Below are positions 1 to 11,100 of a stretch of 64,000 nucleotides of DNA, piece by piece. The stretch covers positions 112,937 to 176,936 of the forward strand of contig NZ_AJPR01000003.1 in assembly GCF_000266865.1 (NCBI RefSeq), written 5' to 3'. The notes under the pieces are model-generated. The model saw only the letters and a program-made list of their open reading frames with translations, did not search any database and was not told the origin of the DNA. Made by a program: the position numbers and the translations under genes. Source of the stretch: Mycoplasmopsis agalactiae 14628 (GTDB lineage Bacteria; Bacillota_I; Bacilli_A; Mycoplasmatales; Metamycoplasmataceae). The first letter of the stretch is position 1. The number at the start of each line of letters is the position of its first letter.

Positions 1-95
1 TGTATCAACCTCCAAGTTTTATATATGTCTTATTATATAAGGTTTTCTACATAGATATAACATTCATTTCACAATTGCATTACATTAAGTAAAAT

Positions 96-128
96 ACAAT
101 GTAAATTTAGCCTAATTACATTGTTTTA
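96..128. terminator. Inverted repeat, possible terminator of an upstream gene
   Basis: Nine-base arms (acaatgtaa at 96-104 and ttacattgt at 116-124) enclose an 11-base loop and are followed by a short T-rich run. It could end a gene lying off the left edge, or be an operator. The rest of bases 1-267 shows no gene. Confidence 0.4.
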
Positions 129-220
129 TAGCCATAGACGTTAAATTGGGTATGTAAATATTTACACTCTATTACTATTTCCATAATGGCTATATAAAAA
201 TTATGATGCTTAATTTTGTG

Positions 221-226
221 TATAAT
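221..226 (+). promoter_or_regulatory. Probable -10 box for ptsH
   Basis: A perfect TATAAT lies 41 bases before the ptsH start. A clear Shine-Dalgarno (aggag, about 256-260) precedes the ATG. No convincing -35 is visible, which is common in mycoplasmas. Confidence 0.5.
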
Positions 227-267
227 TAATATATTTAACAATAAAAATAAATAGCAGGAGCATTATT

Positions 268-540
268 ATGAAGGAATTAACAGCTACAGTAATTGACCCT
301 ATTGGCCTACACGCTAGACCAGCTAGCTATATAACTGCTGAAGCTTCAAAATATAAGTGTGATATCCTTATTACCAATAATAAAAGCAACAGAACAGCCA
401 ATTTAAAGTCACTTATGAATGTTTTAACACTTGGTGTTAAGCAAAATGACTCAATTACAATCAAATTTAATGGAGATGACGAAGATGTTGCCTCTACTGG
501 AATTCTTGAAGTTCTAAGAGACCACAAAATTATTAAATAG
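268..540 (+). CDS. ptsH: Phosphocarrier protein HPr
   Basis: HPr carries phosphate from enzyme I to the sugar-specific EIIA domains of the cytoplasmic PTS. The 90-residue length is normal for the family. The active-site motif GLHARPAS places the phosphorylated His at residue 15. The regulatory Ser of Gram-positive HPr is present as Ser48 in KSLMNV, so HPr-kinase control is possible. It has its own promoter and Shine-Dalgarno. The next gene begins 26 bases downstream, so it may be co-transcribed with oppBC although the functions are unrelated. Identification is firm. Confidence 0.97.
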   Translation: MKELTATVIDPIGLHARPASYITAEASKYKCDILITNNKSNRTANLKSLMNVLTLGVKQNDSITIKFNGDDEDVASTGILEVLRDHKIIK

Positions 541-566
541 TCAATCTTCATTGTAGAAAGATTGCA

Positions 567-1502
567 ATGAATTTTTACAAATATGCATTTAGAAAAATAC
601 TTTTTACCTTCATAGGTATTTTTCTTATAACATTGACATTTTATGTGCTTTTGTCTCAATTCATTACCAATGATAAATTTAATAATGAGCCTTTGAGTAA
701 GCAATTTTTACTTTTCATAGGTTCTATTTTTTCTAATTTTGGGCAAGTTTATAACTCTAGCAGCTTTAATAATGCTTTAGAGTACTTTGGTTACTATTTT
801 AAATACAGTTTGCTTTTTGAATCTATTGCCTTTATTCTAAGTATAGTTTTTGGATATTTACTGGGCATATTACTAGCCTATAAAAACGGTAAGCTAACTG
901 ATGCAGTAATTAGTCTTCTGATTTTTATCTTTTCTTCCATTCCAGCTATTGTTTTAGCACCATTGATGATAATTTTGGCTGAATACACAGACTTGCCAGT
1001 AAATTTTGTCTCTGCTGATTCAATAAATGCTGGTTATATGCTTTTATCACTGCTTTTGCCTATTTCAATCATATTAATAATAACTGTGTCATTTTTTGCA
1101 ATAGTAGTCAAAAACGCTATGCTTAATATTCTTAACAAAGACTATATAAAGGTGTTAAAAACCTTAGGTCTAAGTAACAAAAAAGTCTTTTTTATAGGCA
1201 TATTCAAAAATTTAATCATTGAAACAATTAATAGAATTCTTACTGTTTTAATTTTTATTATTAGCATAGGCATAATTATGGAAAGAATTTTCCAAATACC
1301 AGGACAAAGTTTAATTTTAACTTCTACCTTTGCTAATGGTGAAATTAATGTTTTGATGTGCTTGGTATTTTATAAAGCATTTGTAATCTTTACCTTTTCT
1401 GCTATTAATGAAATAATTTATGATGTTTTAAAAGTAGAAAATAACTTTAATTTTAGAATAAGGTTTAGTAGACCAATAAAAGTAGCAAAAGGAGACATTT
1501 AG
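567..1502 (+). CDS. oppB: Oligopeptide-type ABC transporter permease OppB/DppB
   Basis: A 311-residue inner-membrane permease with about six hydrophobic segments. The cytoplasmic EAA-like loop near residues 190-215 (IKVLKTLGLSNKKVF) is the ATPase-docking signature of DppB/OppB permeases. The first 30 residues form a membrane anchor typical of OppB. It is followed directly by its partner permease, whose Shine-Dalgarno (aaaggaga) lies in this gene's last codons. No OppD or OppF ATPase is encoded nearby. The peptide substrate is inferred from family membership only. Confidence 0.85.
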   Translation: MNFYKYAFRKILFTFIGIFLITLTFYVLLSQFITNDKFNNEPLSKQFLLFIGSIFSNFGQVYNSSSFNNALEYFGYYFKYSLLFESIAFILSIVFGYLLGILLAYKNGKLTDAVISLLIFIFSSIPAIVLAPLMIILAEYTDLPVNFVSADSINAGYMLLSLLLPISIILIITVSFFAIVVKNAMLNILNKDYIKVLKTLGLSNKKVFFIGIFKNLIIETINRILTVLIFIISIGIIMERIFQIPGQSLILTSTFANGEINVLMCLVFYKAFVIFTFSAINEIIYDVLKVENNFNFRIRFSRPIKVAKGDI

Positions 1503-2621
1503 ATGGATAGCTTTAATAACTTGCTTTCTGCTAATGAATCTAAAAAGTCCTTTTCATTGGCTAAAAATAAAAAACAAGTTGCAAAAGTAAGTAATTACAG
1601 AAGCAATTTTCAGTTGTTTTGAAATAGATTCTTTTCTAAAAAAATCAACTATTTTTGACTATCCTTGTTTTTATCCTTTGTTTTACTATTAATATGCATA
1701 TCATCAATTGCTTTTGTGCTTAATTACTCACCCTATAAACCAGTTTTAGACAGTGAATTAGCAATTAATTTGCCAAATTATTACAGCCCAGTTACTAGCA
1801 GAAAATTTTTGACTGATAGCCCTGTTTTACAGATAATTAGGGAAAATAATGATTTACATCGCACAATAATCAAAAACACTCTAAATGTAAATGATTATAT
1901 CATCCTTGAATATGATCCATATGCATTAATAAAATCTTTATCCGGCAAAAATTATTACTTCCTTTTTGGCACCAATGCCTTTAGAATAGACAGATTCAGC
2001 TTTTTTGTTTACTCATTTTTAGCAACAATTTCACTATCCGTTTTAGCTATTATTTTTCAATGCTTAATCGGAACATTTTTAGGATCAATCATCGGCTTTT
2101 ATTCTAATAAAACCACAAGCAAAATAAGCTACTATGTTTTTAGTTCAATAAATATTTTTCCATTCTTGATAATAAATATTTTATTTTTTAAAGTTGTAGG
2201 TTACAGCTATGCTAATGCGCTAGCCATTTTAAGTGTATTTGGATCAATTAGCTTTTTCTACATTGCATACGCAAACACATTAGACTTAAAAAATAAAGAA
2301 TTTATATTTGCATACCGTTCATTCGGCGCTTCTCCAATGTGAATATTAATGCACATAATTTTTGTTGAGAACATTTGGCTTAATTTAACTCTTTTTTCAG
2401 ATAACTTATCACTAAATATGCTTGTTTTAGCAGCTCTATCATTTTTTAATATTAAAAATGTTGAAGAGTCATTAAATATTGGCAACGTATTTAAGGATTT
2501 AATTGCCGACTTATCAAACATCGGTTACACTTTGTTTGTGATTATAATCACTAGTCTTTTTATAATTATTAACAAAATTTTTGGCATTGTAATGTATAGA
2601 AATTCAAGAGTAAGGGAGTAA
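1503..2621 (+). CDS. oppC: Oligopeptide-type ABC transporter permease OppC/DppC
   Basis: A 372-residue membrane permease, the second half of the OppB/OppC pair. Two TGA codons near residues 40 and 51 and another near 281 are read as Trp; under the standard code the gene would look broken. The first 50 residues are polar and cytoplasmic, followed by a membrane segment, a long extracytoplasmic stretch and a membrane bundle. The EAA-type loop (FIFAYRSFGASPM) lies near residues 268-280. It abuts oppB and ends three bases before the lipoprotein gene, so the three form one operon. Confidence 0.85.
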
Positions 2622-2624
2622 CAT

Positions 2625-4847
2625 ATGAGTAAAAAAATATTGTCGCTTTTACCAATTTTTACCCTTCCTGCAATAGCTGTTAGTTGTAACATAAGAAATG
2701 ATAGAAGTAGATTTGAATATATAAAGTCAATAAATGAACCTAATTACATCAAAAGCGTTATAACTAACAGTAATAAACCAGTAGAAACTGATCACGAATC
2801 ATTGCTTAGCGCTCCTTTAATTAGATGAAAAACTTCAGGAAAAGCAAAATTTGACAATCTTAACAAAAAGTTTTTCAGTGTAACTAACAAATATTTGGAG
2901 TTTGAATTAGCTCAAAAAATAAACATAACACTTTTTGATGGCAAAGTTATTGAATATTCTAAAGATTCAGTTAAGCCATATTCAAAGCTTAGCGATACAG
3001 GCATTGTTAATGTAACAACTGATGAAGAAGGAAATATTAACAATCCATTGTTTATTAAGCATCTAAAAAATGCTAAAAAAGTAGATTTTATTCTTAAAGA
3101 TGGCATACATTTTGTTGACAAAAACGGCAATAAAACAGGCACATTAGTCAAAAATGAACATTTTTGAAACTCTTATAATTACAAAAACAATTTTGGCGAG
3201 TTGCAAAATATTACAAATGAATATGAAATTGAACAACTTAAATCTGAATCGCCACTTACATTTGTAAATTCTAATAGTAACAAAAGCAAGATGGATCATT
3301 TTGTGACAAAAGTATTGGCTAACAATATGATTTTTATGCCATTATTTTCAACTAAAGCAACCGATAATAATGCCTTATTTGCTAGCCCTTATATACTAAA
3401 TAGCTTTGGAATAGATAAAGCTGTTTATATAAAAAATAATTTTTATGCTAAGCAATCATTTGTAAATGATGATAAAACTTTAAAAAAAGTTATACTAAAG
3501 TTCAATCCTGTTCCAATTGATGAACCAACTTTTAGATTACAAACTTATAATGCCTATAGGCAAAACCTTATTTCAGAAGCTAGTTATAATTTATTTAATG
3601 ATGCTCAAAAAGAGGATATTGAAAATAATCCTAAAATTTATGGGCTTTCATTTGCCTTTACTAAAAAAAGCAATGAAAATGTCAACAAATACTTCTATAA
3701 TCAAAACTTAAATAAAGATTTTGAGGCAAATGATGCTTTTGCTAAACTTGTCTTTAATACCTATAAAAAAGACTTAAACAGAAATAGTTTTATAAATCTT
3801 TACTCTCCTAGATCACTGACATTTTTGAATATCATTAATAATTTAATGAATCAATATACAGCAACTATGTTGCTTGGAAATAGTGCATATTGAAACTCAT
3901 TTATGCCTCAGTCGCTATATTTTGACACTGAAGCTAACAGTGGTGATTACTTGTTTAATTTAATTAATGACATAAATAGAATAAGATTCAACTACCATAA
4001 TGGCAGTGAATTCAAAACAAAAACAATTGAGTTTTCTGACTTTTTAAACAATAATTTAGATCTCAAAAACGATTCATATGATGGAAACAAAATATTAGAT
4101 GTTAATAAACAACTTAAAACTAACAATTGAAACTTGTTTAAAGATTTGATGAAAAAACTGCTAGATAAATTCTATGATGAAAATAATGCATTGAAAAGTC
4201 AGAAAATTGAATGAGTTATACCTGTTTTTAATCAAAAATCGCTGAGAATAGACAACTATTATCAAAAGTTGATTTTGTTTATAAAAGCATTAGATGACAG
4301 ACTAAATCCATCATATGAATATGTTGGCTTAGAAGAATCAAACTACATTTATTCATATAATTCATATTCATTAGTAAATAATTCTTATGCAGAAAATTTA
4401 CTTGCTTTACTAGAGCTAGAAAATGCATCAATTTTGACTAATATTGCTGTTTTACAGCACTATTATGATAAAAGGACAGATAAACCTCCTTTTTATGATG
4501 AAATATTAAAAATTAAAAAAATTTTAAATGAATTGATAAGTGAAGATTGAATAAATAGCATATTAAGCAGTAATAAAGCACTTAATCTAAAATCACTATT
4601 AAATACTTACTCTAAAGACATAAAGACATTTAAATCAGAATTTATTAACAAAATAAATTCCCAATTTAATAAAACTGAACAGTTTGCTCTGCTTAGATCA
4701 GTTGATGATCTTTTAATTGTAAGACAAAATGAAACAAATTATCTTTTTATAAATGACTATGAAAAGATAATTGTTCAATACTTTTACACAAAACCACTCA
4801 ATGATGCTGGTTTTACATATTATCAAGACATTATTGTCTTTAACTAA
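2625..4847 (+). CDS. Lipoprotein, probable substrate-binding component of the Opp-type transporter
   Basis: A 740-residue protein with a lipoprotein signal: Lys at 3-4, a hydrophobic core and lipobox AVSC with Cys21. It is predicted to be anchored on the outer face of the membrane. Many in-frame TGA codons encode Trp. Size and position directly after oppB and oppC suggest an OppA-like solute-binding protein. I see no diagnostic OppA motif, and mycoplasma OppA proteins diverge strongly, so the role rests on context. The start has a Shine-Dalgarno in the end of oppC. Confidence 0.75.
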
Positions 4848-4878
4848 AATGGCTTATTTATAGCACGAAAGGAAAAAA

Positions 4879-5772
4879 ATGGCTGTTGGCATTGTTGTTG
4901 AATATAATCCTTTTCACAATGGCCATATTAGGCAAATTGAATGAATAAAAAGCAAATTCCCAAATGAAAAAATTGTTGTGGTTATGAGCGATAAATTTAC
5001 CCAAAGAGGGGAGCTATCAGTGGCTTCATTTTCAAAGCGCGCTAGAGTTGCTAAAAAATATGGCGTTAGTAAAGTACTAAAACTAAGTTTTGAAGAAACA
5101 GTACAAGCTGCACATGTATTTGCTCATAATGCAGTTATGAAGCTATATAAAAAAGGAAAAATTGATAAGTTAGTTTTTGGCTCAGAGTCAAATAATGTCG
5201 AATTAATGATTTCGATTGCCAAAGGACTAAAAGAAAAGGAAAAAGAGTTTTATCAGCTAGTTAAAACATTACAAAAAAAGGAAAAAATTAGCTTCCCAAA
5301 AGCTTCTTCAATGGCAATAAGCATATTGTTTAGTCATAATTTTATTATGCCAAATGATATTTTGGCTTTTGAATATATCAAGACAATTGTTAACAATAAT
5401 TTACCTATTATTCCATACTCAATAGAAAGAAATGTTGGCTTTCATTCTGATGAACCTAATGACATTTATGCATCAGCATCATTATTAAGAAAAATGATTT
5501 ATGAAAAAAAAGACATATCAAATTTTTCGCCAATGGTGTTTAAAAGAACCCCTAAATCGGTTGCATTCTTATACAAAACATTCCAAAAAAAGGTGTTAAA
5601 TAACAAAGAGAAAATAAAAGATTGTCCGGTTGTTTCTGAAGGATTAGAAAACTTAATAATAAAAAACATTGAGCAACCTGACTATAATTCTTTTGTTGAA
5701 AAATGTACCTCAAAGCGCTATACATCATCCAGAATCAAAAGAATTATTGCTTGAGTATTGCATGAATTATAA
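4879..5772 (+). CDS. tmcAL: tRNA(Met) cytidine acetate ligase TmcAL (YlbM family)
   Basis: Nucleotidyltransferase-fold enzyme; the characterised Bacillus member activates acetate with ATP to acetylate C34 of elongator tRNA-Met. The N-terminus carries the family signature VEYNPFHNGH, with the HNGH nucleotide-binding motif at residues 13-16. A second signature (SDKFTQRGE) lies near residues 36-44. The predicted 297 residues are shorter than the roughly 400 in Bacillus. The true end lies six codons after a TGA (Trp) at 5752. A terminator follows immediately. Older annotations call it a UPF0348 protein. Confidence 0.88.
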
Positions 5773-5809
5773 AAACCAATAGCTTTGTTTTATAGTGCTA
5801 TTGGTTTTT
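5771..5809. terminator. Bidirectional terminator between tmcAL and the convergent lipoprotein gene
   Basis: Ten-base arms aaccaatagc and gctattggtt enclose a 13-base loop and are flanked by A-run and T-run. It can serve both converging genes. Confidence 0.8.
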
Positions 5810-5816
5810 AGATTAT

Positions 5817-6485
5817 TTAAGCTTTTATTAATTTTAAAAGTGCTTCTCAGTTTTCGCTTGTTAAAATCTTTTCATATGCTGAGGCTTTATCACCTTCACC
5901 TTTAAGACTTGCTTTTAATTCCTTAACAGCGTCGTCTATTTTTTTAATTTGCTTAGTATGTGCTTTTTGTTTGGTTTCATTTTTTGAAATTTCATTGAAT
6001 TTTTCTTCAAAGATTTTGAATATGTTTTCAAGAATAACTAACTTTGCTTTGCTAAATTCTTTGTCAAAGTCTTTAACTTCTTTTTTGTGCGCCTCTTGAG
6101 CCTTTTTTTCTAATTTAGCAAGCTGCTTTTTATCAATATTTTTAGGTTCTTTAATATTTTTTTTCTTAAAGTCATTAAATGCTGTTGAATTTAAAATAAA
6201 AACATTTGATATCTGTGATTTAATTTCAAAATCTGTCTTGTCATTTCCAAAAATTCATTTGTTGGTACTATCTTCAAATTTAAGCGCTTGACTAAGTGAG
6301 TAAGCATGCTTTTTTTCAACAAAAATATTCTTAATTCCAGCAATAGCCTTATATCTGAATTCTTTATTAAATTTTTCAGCTTCAGGACTTTTAAATTCCT
6401 TTAATTTTCCACATTGTGCAGAAGCAAAAACCAATGAAATTGATAAACCACCAGCTATAAATGAATTGATTAATTTTCTATTCAT
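5817..6485 (-). CDS. Small charged putative lipoprotein
   Basis: A 222-residue protein starting MNRKLINSF with a hydrophobic signal core and Cys25 in ASAQC. The Gln at -1 is unusual, but mycoplasma lipoboxes accept Lys or Gln there. After the signal it is almost entirely Lys/Glu-rich and probably helical or coiled coil, with several TGA-encoded Trp. A Shine-Dalgarno (aaggag) precedes the ATG. It is convergent with tmcAL and divergent from infC. No known domain was recognised; a surface-exposed structural or adhesive role is only a guess. Confidence 0.7.
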
Positions 6486-6710
6486 AAAAGCTCCTTTTTT
6501 TCCTATGATTAAGTATCATATAACAAATTCTACAATTACTATATTTTATTACAAAATTTATTTGCATGTTAGTTTTAAGCACCTTATTATGCACTAATTT
6601 ATTTAAGCTGACTATGCAGTTTTGTTATGATAATTTATTGAAGAAAAAATCTATTATTTTGCGATATTAAATTATGATGTTTATGTTAAAATACTATAGC
6701 AATATTTAAT
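6486..6710. other. Divergent intergenic region
   Basis: This AT-rich spacer separates the minus-strand lipoprotein gene from the infC leader. It should hold both promoters. The minus-strand Shine-Dalgarno is just after 6485. No ORF, tRNA or strong repeat was seen. Confidence 0.5.
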
Positions 6711-6830
6711 TGCAGAAGTAGATTAAATTCTCACCTGATGGCCATAGCCTTGGGTTCTAGCTACAATTAAAAATATCAATGATGTTTTTTGTAGATAGAA
6801 GTGATGAGAATCACTTTATTTTTATGTTTA
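6711..6830 (+). promoter_or_regulatory. Structured leader of infC-rpmI-rplT with mutually exclusive hairpins
   Basis: Seen: a 7-bp hairpin with a GAGA loop (6799-6816) followed by U-rich sequence, and a 6-bp pairing ctacaa (6761-6766) with ttgtag (6789-6794). In addition, attctca (6727-6733) is perfectly complementary to tgagaat (6805-6811), which would open the GAGA hairpin. Known: in Bacillus-type bacteria this operon is controlled by L20 binding a leader that switches between terminator and antiterminator. Inferred: this is the mycoplasma equivalent. Confidence 0.6.
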
Positions 6831-6859
6831 ATTTTTATCAAAAAAACTAAGGAGTTATT

Positions 6860-7510
6860 ATACAAAATTTCAAGAAAATAAAGAAGCCTGAACAAGAACA
6901 CATGATTAATGAAAACATACCTTTTCAAAAAGTGTTCTTGATTGGTGCTGATGGCGAAAAAATAGGTGTTAAAAATACCTTTGAAGCCATTGAAATAGCT
7001 AAAGACAGCAAAATGGATTTAGTTCTAATTGCTGTTGAGCCAAAGCCAATTGCAAGAATTTTAGACTATGGTAAGTTTAAATATGAGCGTAAAAAGAAGC
7101 AAAAGGCTGCTAAGGAAAAACAAACAATAATTCAAAATCGTCAAATTAGATTAACAGCAATGACTGGTGATCATGATTTAAAAACTAAAGCTAGAAAAGC
7201 ATTTGAGTTCTTATTAGATGGCGACAGAATCAAGGTTAGTTTGAAATTTAGAGGTCGTGAAATAACTAGACCTGAATTAGGCTACACTATAATGAATAAA
7301 TTTTATGAATTAGTAGAAGCTGTAGCTGAAAAAACAAAAGAACCTGAAATAATTGGCGAGCGTTTTCTTGATATGTATCTCCAACCTAATAAGGTCAAAG
7401 TTAATAAATACAAAAGAGAACATAATATAGTTGAAAATAAATCATCTGATTCAAGTTCAAGAGATTCTGATGATGATAAAGGAGCAAAAGATGCCAAAGA
7501 TGAAGACTAA
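6860..7510 (+). CDS. infC: Translation initiation factor IF-3, probable AUA start
   Basis: IF-3 binds the 30S subunit and discriminates start codons. The N-terminal domain begins [17 protein letters not shown], then the charged linker (about residues 80-100) and C-terminal domain ([10 protein letters not shown]). An acidic Ser/Asp/Lys tail of about 20 residues extends past the usual end. Start choice: the only strong Shine-Dalgarno (AAGGAG, 6849-6854) is five bases before an in-frame ATA at 6860. The first ATG (6902) has no ribosome site. Non-canonical infC starts are known and allow autoregulation. The 216-residue length assumes this start. The end overlaps rpmI by 20 bases. Confidence 0.88.
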   Translation: MQNFKKIKKPEQEHMINENIPFQKVFLIGADGEKIGVKNTFEAIEIAKDSKMDLVLIAVEPKPIARILDYGKFKYERKKKQKAAKEKQTIIQNRQIRLTAMTGDHDLKTKARKAFEFLLDGDRIKVSLKFRGREITRPELGYTIMNKFYELVEAVAEKTKEPEIIGERFLDMYLQPNKVKVNKYKREHNIVENKSSDSSSRDSDDDKGAKDAKDED

Positions 7511-7679
7511 AAGCGCTCTTAAGAAAAGAATTAAAGTAACAGCAACTGGCAAAGTTATCCGTGAGCAAGCTTATCGTTCACATTTAGCCCAAAATAAAAC
7601 CACAAAACAAAAACGTCAATCTCGTAAATCTGCGCAAATGCACAGTTCTGACCTAAAGAGATTCAAGGCATTAATTTAA
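7491..7679 (+). CDS. rpmI: 50S ribosomal protein L35
   Basis: A 62-residue basic protein beginning [13 protein letters not shown], the L35 signature, and rich in Arg/Lys throughout. It starts inside the last 20 bases of infC, with its Shine-Dalgarno (aaaggag) in the infC acidic-tail codons, so the two are translationally coupled. It is the second gene of the conserved infC-rpmI-rplT operon. Confidence 0.96.
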   Translation: MPKMKTKSALKKRIKVTATGKVIREQAYRSHLAQNKTTKQKRQSRKSAQMHSSDLKRFKALI

Positions 7680-7705
7680 TAATTTTTTATTAAGAAGGTA
7701 ATATT

Positions 7706-8056
7706 ATGAGAGTAAAAGGTGGAACAGTTACAAGAGCTAGAAGAAAGAAATGAATAAAACTAGCTAAAGGTTATTTTGGACACAAGTCAATCGGATATAA
7801 AGTTGCTAAACAAGCTGTTGTTAAGTCTTGAACATACGCTTTTAGAGACCGTAAACAAGTTAAAAGAGACTATAGAAAACTATGAATTTCTCGTATAAGT
7901 GCTGCTGTTAGATTAGAAGGCTTATCTTATTCAAAATTTATTAATGGTCTTAAGAAATCAAACATTACTATTAACCGTAAAATGTTATCAGAACTAGCTA
8001 TTAATGAACCTCAAGTGTTTTCACAACTAATTGCTATTGCAAGAGATTCTGAATAA
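7706..8056 (+). CDS. rplT: 50S ribosomal protein L20
   Basis: A 116-residue basic protein starting [16 protein letters not shown], typical of L20, with an early TGA-encoded Trp. L20 binds 23S rRNA early in assembly and, in Firmicutes, represses this operon by binding its leader. The gene lies 26 bases after rpmI with a ribosome site (aagaagg) and is followed by a terminator. Length matches the family. Confidence 0.97.
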
Positions 8057-8060
8057 TTTA

Positions 8061-8092
8061 AAAAGTGGATAGATTGCTATCTGCTTTTTTAT
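8061..8092 (+). terminator. Terminator of infC-rpmI-rplT
   Basis: The stem gtggatag/ctatctgc (eight pairs, two of them G-U) with loop attg is followed by a run of T. Confidence 0.8.
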
Positions 8093-8107
8093 TTAAGCAA
8101 CAAAAAA

Positions 8108-8142
8108 AACAAAAGCAAGCCTTTTTGTTTCTTGCTTTTGTT
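8108..8142. terminator. Terminator of the helicase gene
   Basis: Perfect 12-base arms aacaaaagcaag (8108-8119) and cttgcttttgtt (8131-8142). On the minus strand this overlaps the helicase stop codon and is followed by T-rich sequence. Confidence 0.75.
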
Positions 8143-11100
8143 ACTCTTTTTGATCAATAACTGCAGTATCAATTATTGTTTCTCTACTTAAAATTTGCTC
8201 TCATTTTTTAACATTTTCCTCAAACGATTCCTCGATTGGTAAATTGTCTGTATTATCTATATCGCCATTTGTAAGTTCTGATGATTCTGAGCTTATATTG
8301 CTTGTATTATTGTTTTGGTATTGCAATTCTGTTTCTAATGCATAAGTTTGACTAACATGGTTATTTAGGTTATTAAAACTGTCAAATTGGCCTGTTTTAT
8401 AGGCTTTATCGTCAGATAATTCATTATCATAACTATCTGTAAATTCATTATTATTAACCACGCTGTTTTCAATATAATGAATTATTTCATCATAAATTTT
8501 GTTTTTAGCTACAGCTCAACTTAGACTATTAACTAAATAAATATTATATTTTTTACTCTTTATAAACTTATATAAGTCTTTTTGCAATATGTACTTTTCT
8601 ATATCACCTTGATACTCATAATTATCAATTATAAAGCACATTATATTTTTATTATTGTGCTTTAAAATATAATCAATTTTTAGTGTACCAATAGCTTCAT
8701 TGCTTGCAAGTGTCATACTATCATAGTCTTTAATTAAGTCATTAATTGATTCTTCTAGCTCAATTTGAAACTCAGGCTTTTTAGCTTCTGCCTCTGTATT
8801 TAGCTCACTTTGGGCAAAATTATCATTAGAGACAAACTCTTGTTTTTCTTTAGAATCTAGCTCTAAAAACTCTAATCATTTTTTAAAAACATAAACATCT
8901 TCATTGCCAGTTAGCACGCTGACATCGCTTGAATTAAGGCTTTTAAGCACTATCATTTTGTCTTTAGCTCTAGATATTGCAACATTTAATGCATTTTTGC
9001 CGCCAGGACGTCCAACATATGTTGAGTGGAATAAAACACTGCTATCATACGCTATAGAAGCTATGACTAAGCCGGCTTCATCACCTTGAATATTTTCAAT
9101 ATTTCTTAAAAGTAACTTGCCTTCAATTATTGCATTTTCCAAATTTGACTCTTGTCTAAAAATTTTAGTAGTTATATAATCTTGTTGTTTAGCATTAAAA
9201 CATAATAAAATGATCTTGTCATATTTATCTAAGTTTTCATTAGCAATTTTAATTGCTAAATTAGCTTCAATTTCATTTTTATTATCTTCTCATACACCAT
9301 TAGCATCAATAACTTCAATTGATTGGTAATTTTTCTTATTTAAATTAGTATCAATTACATCAAGCGAGCTGTTATAAAAGTATTTACTACTAAAAGTCAT
9401 TAAAGAAGCATAGTTTGACCGGTAGTTTTTATCTAGTAAGATATTGTAAACTCCAACTCCTTTAGCAAAATCAAGCATTGAATCAACTTTACCAAAAATA
9501 GTTTCTTCGTCAGTTACTCTAACACCAAATCAGTTGCTTGGTTTCATTTGCTGATCATCGCCTGCTAGAACTTTTATTTCTGATAAATATAATACTGGCA
9601 AGCCTTTTTCAATAAAAATTTGGCTAGATTCATCAAGTATTCCATAGTCCAATTCACCTTTATTTCAGGCAGATAAGTCTGCTTCAGGTGTGACAATTAT
9701 TATTGGGAAAAGCTTTTTGATCATATTCGAAAAGCGCTTCATAAACTTATATGGCTCAATAATAGCAAGTCTTGCAGTGGCAGCAAATTCAGTATATTCA
9801 GCTTTTTCGTCATCATTAAATTGCATAATTGAATTAATGATATTTTTAGTTATAAAACGTTTAAGTTCATTTTGATCGCTAGTTTGCTCATTATCATAAT
9901 TAGGCAAAATGTTTGCAAGACTTTTTATATAATCAAAATCAGATGGTGTTAAATTCTTCTTAAGTCTTACAATTTCATCCAAATTACCTGTAAAATTGTT
10001 AAATTCGTCAAATAATTGTCTTGATAATTTACTAATTAGTCAATAATTTTTCTTGTATATTTTAAAACTTAAGTTATTCTCCTTAAGCATAAATTTTCTT
10101 AGCTCTCAGGCACTTGAAAATTTAAATTTCATTGGATATTTGATAGTTTCAGGCAAATTAATAATTTTCTCTCATAGCTCATTAGTAAGACTCGAGCCCG
10201 CTTTATTAATTGGGTTAATTAAACTAAGTGCATGATTAAATCTTTTATCATTAGAGATCATTTGGATGTTATTAACAAAATTTATTTCATCATTTGTAAT
10301 GATTCTTAAAGGTTTTAGATTATCAACTTCTTCATAATTTTCTAAATAATCTAGATATTCTTTGATTGGCTCGTAAAATGATTTTTTGTTCATGTTTTTT
10401 GAATTAAGCATAAACAAGCAAAAGATTTTTAGTGTACCCATTCTGTTTCTAATAACTTCCAAAGCAGCCTTTTTTTGTGAACAAACTATTGCAGTTTTAG
10501 AATATACCAAAACATTAGTTAGTATGTTAACTATTGTCTGACTTTTACCAGTTCCTGGAGGTCCTCAAATAATTGTATTTTGATTAAGTGCACTTGCAAT
10601 AGCTCTATCTTGCGAATAATTAGTAGCTGCTATTTTAAAAATGCTTGTTTTAGGATTAAACAAAATGTTGTTTATCCTTTTCTTATAGATGTTTTTGTTA
10701 AATTCAACTTGCAAAATTTTGTTAAGCTCATTGTTATTGATTATTTCAAGCATTCTGTTTCTAATATAGCCACCAGAAGGCTGAAAAAGGCCTAGAACTA
10801 CGCCACCTGCAAATTGTAGTGATTCATTAATAATTTCTTCAGCACTTAGAGAAATAAATGATGAATTTAAATTCACTTTAAGCTCATAAATTTGCCCTCA
10901 GAGCTCATGTAAATTTTTTATTAATTCTTTTATGCTTCAGTCACCATAATTGTCAGTTACTTCTAGGTCAAAACCGGCATTGTTAAGTAAAAATAAAAGC
11001 TTTTCATTAGGCTTAATATCTCCATTAGAAATTAAAAATGGTCTAGCATTTCTAATTTCTAAGTACACTTCTTTAAAAAACAAAGGGGCATAAACGCTTT

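Noticed and set aside
6718..6766. tRNA-like stretch with gggttctagctac upstream of infC.
   Set aside because: No acceptor stem or anticodon arm can be formed around it; the pairing is better explained as a leader structure.
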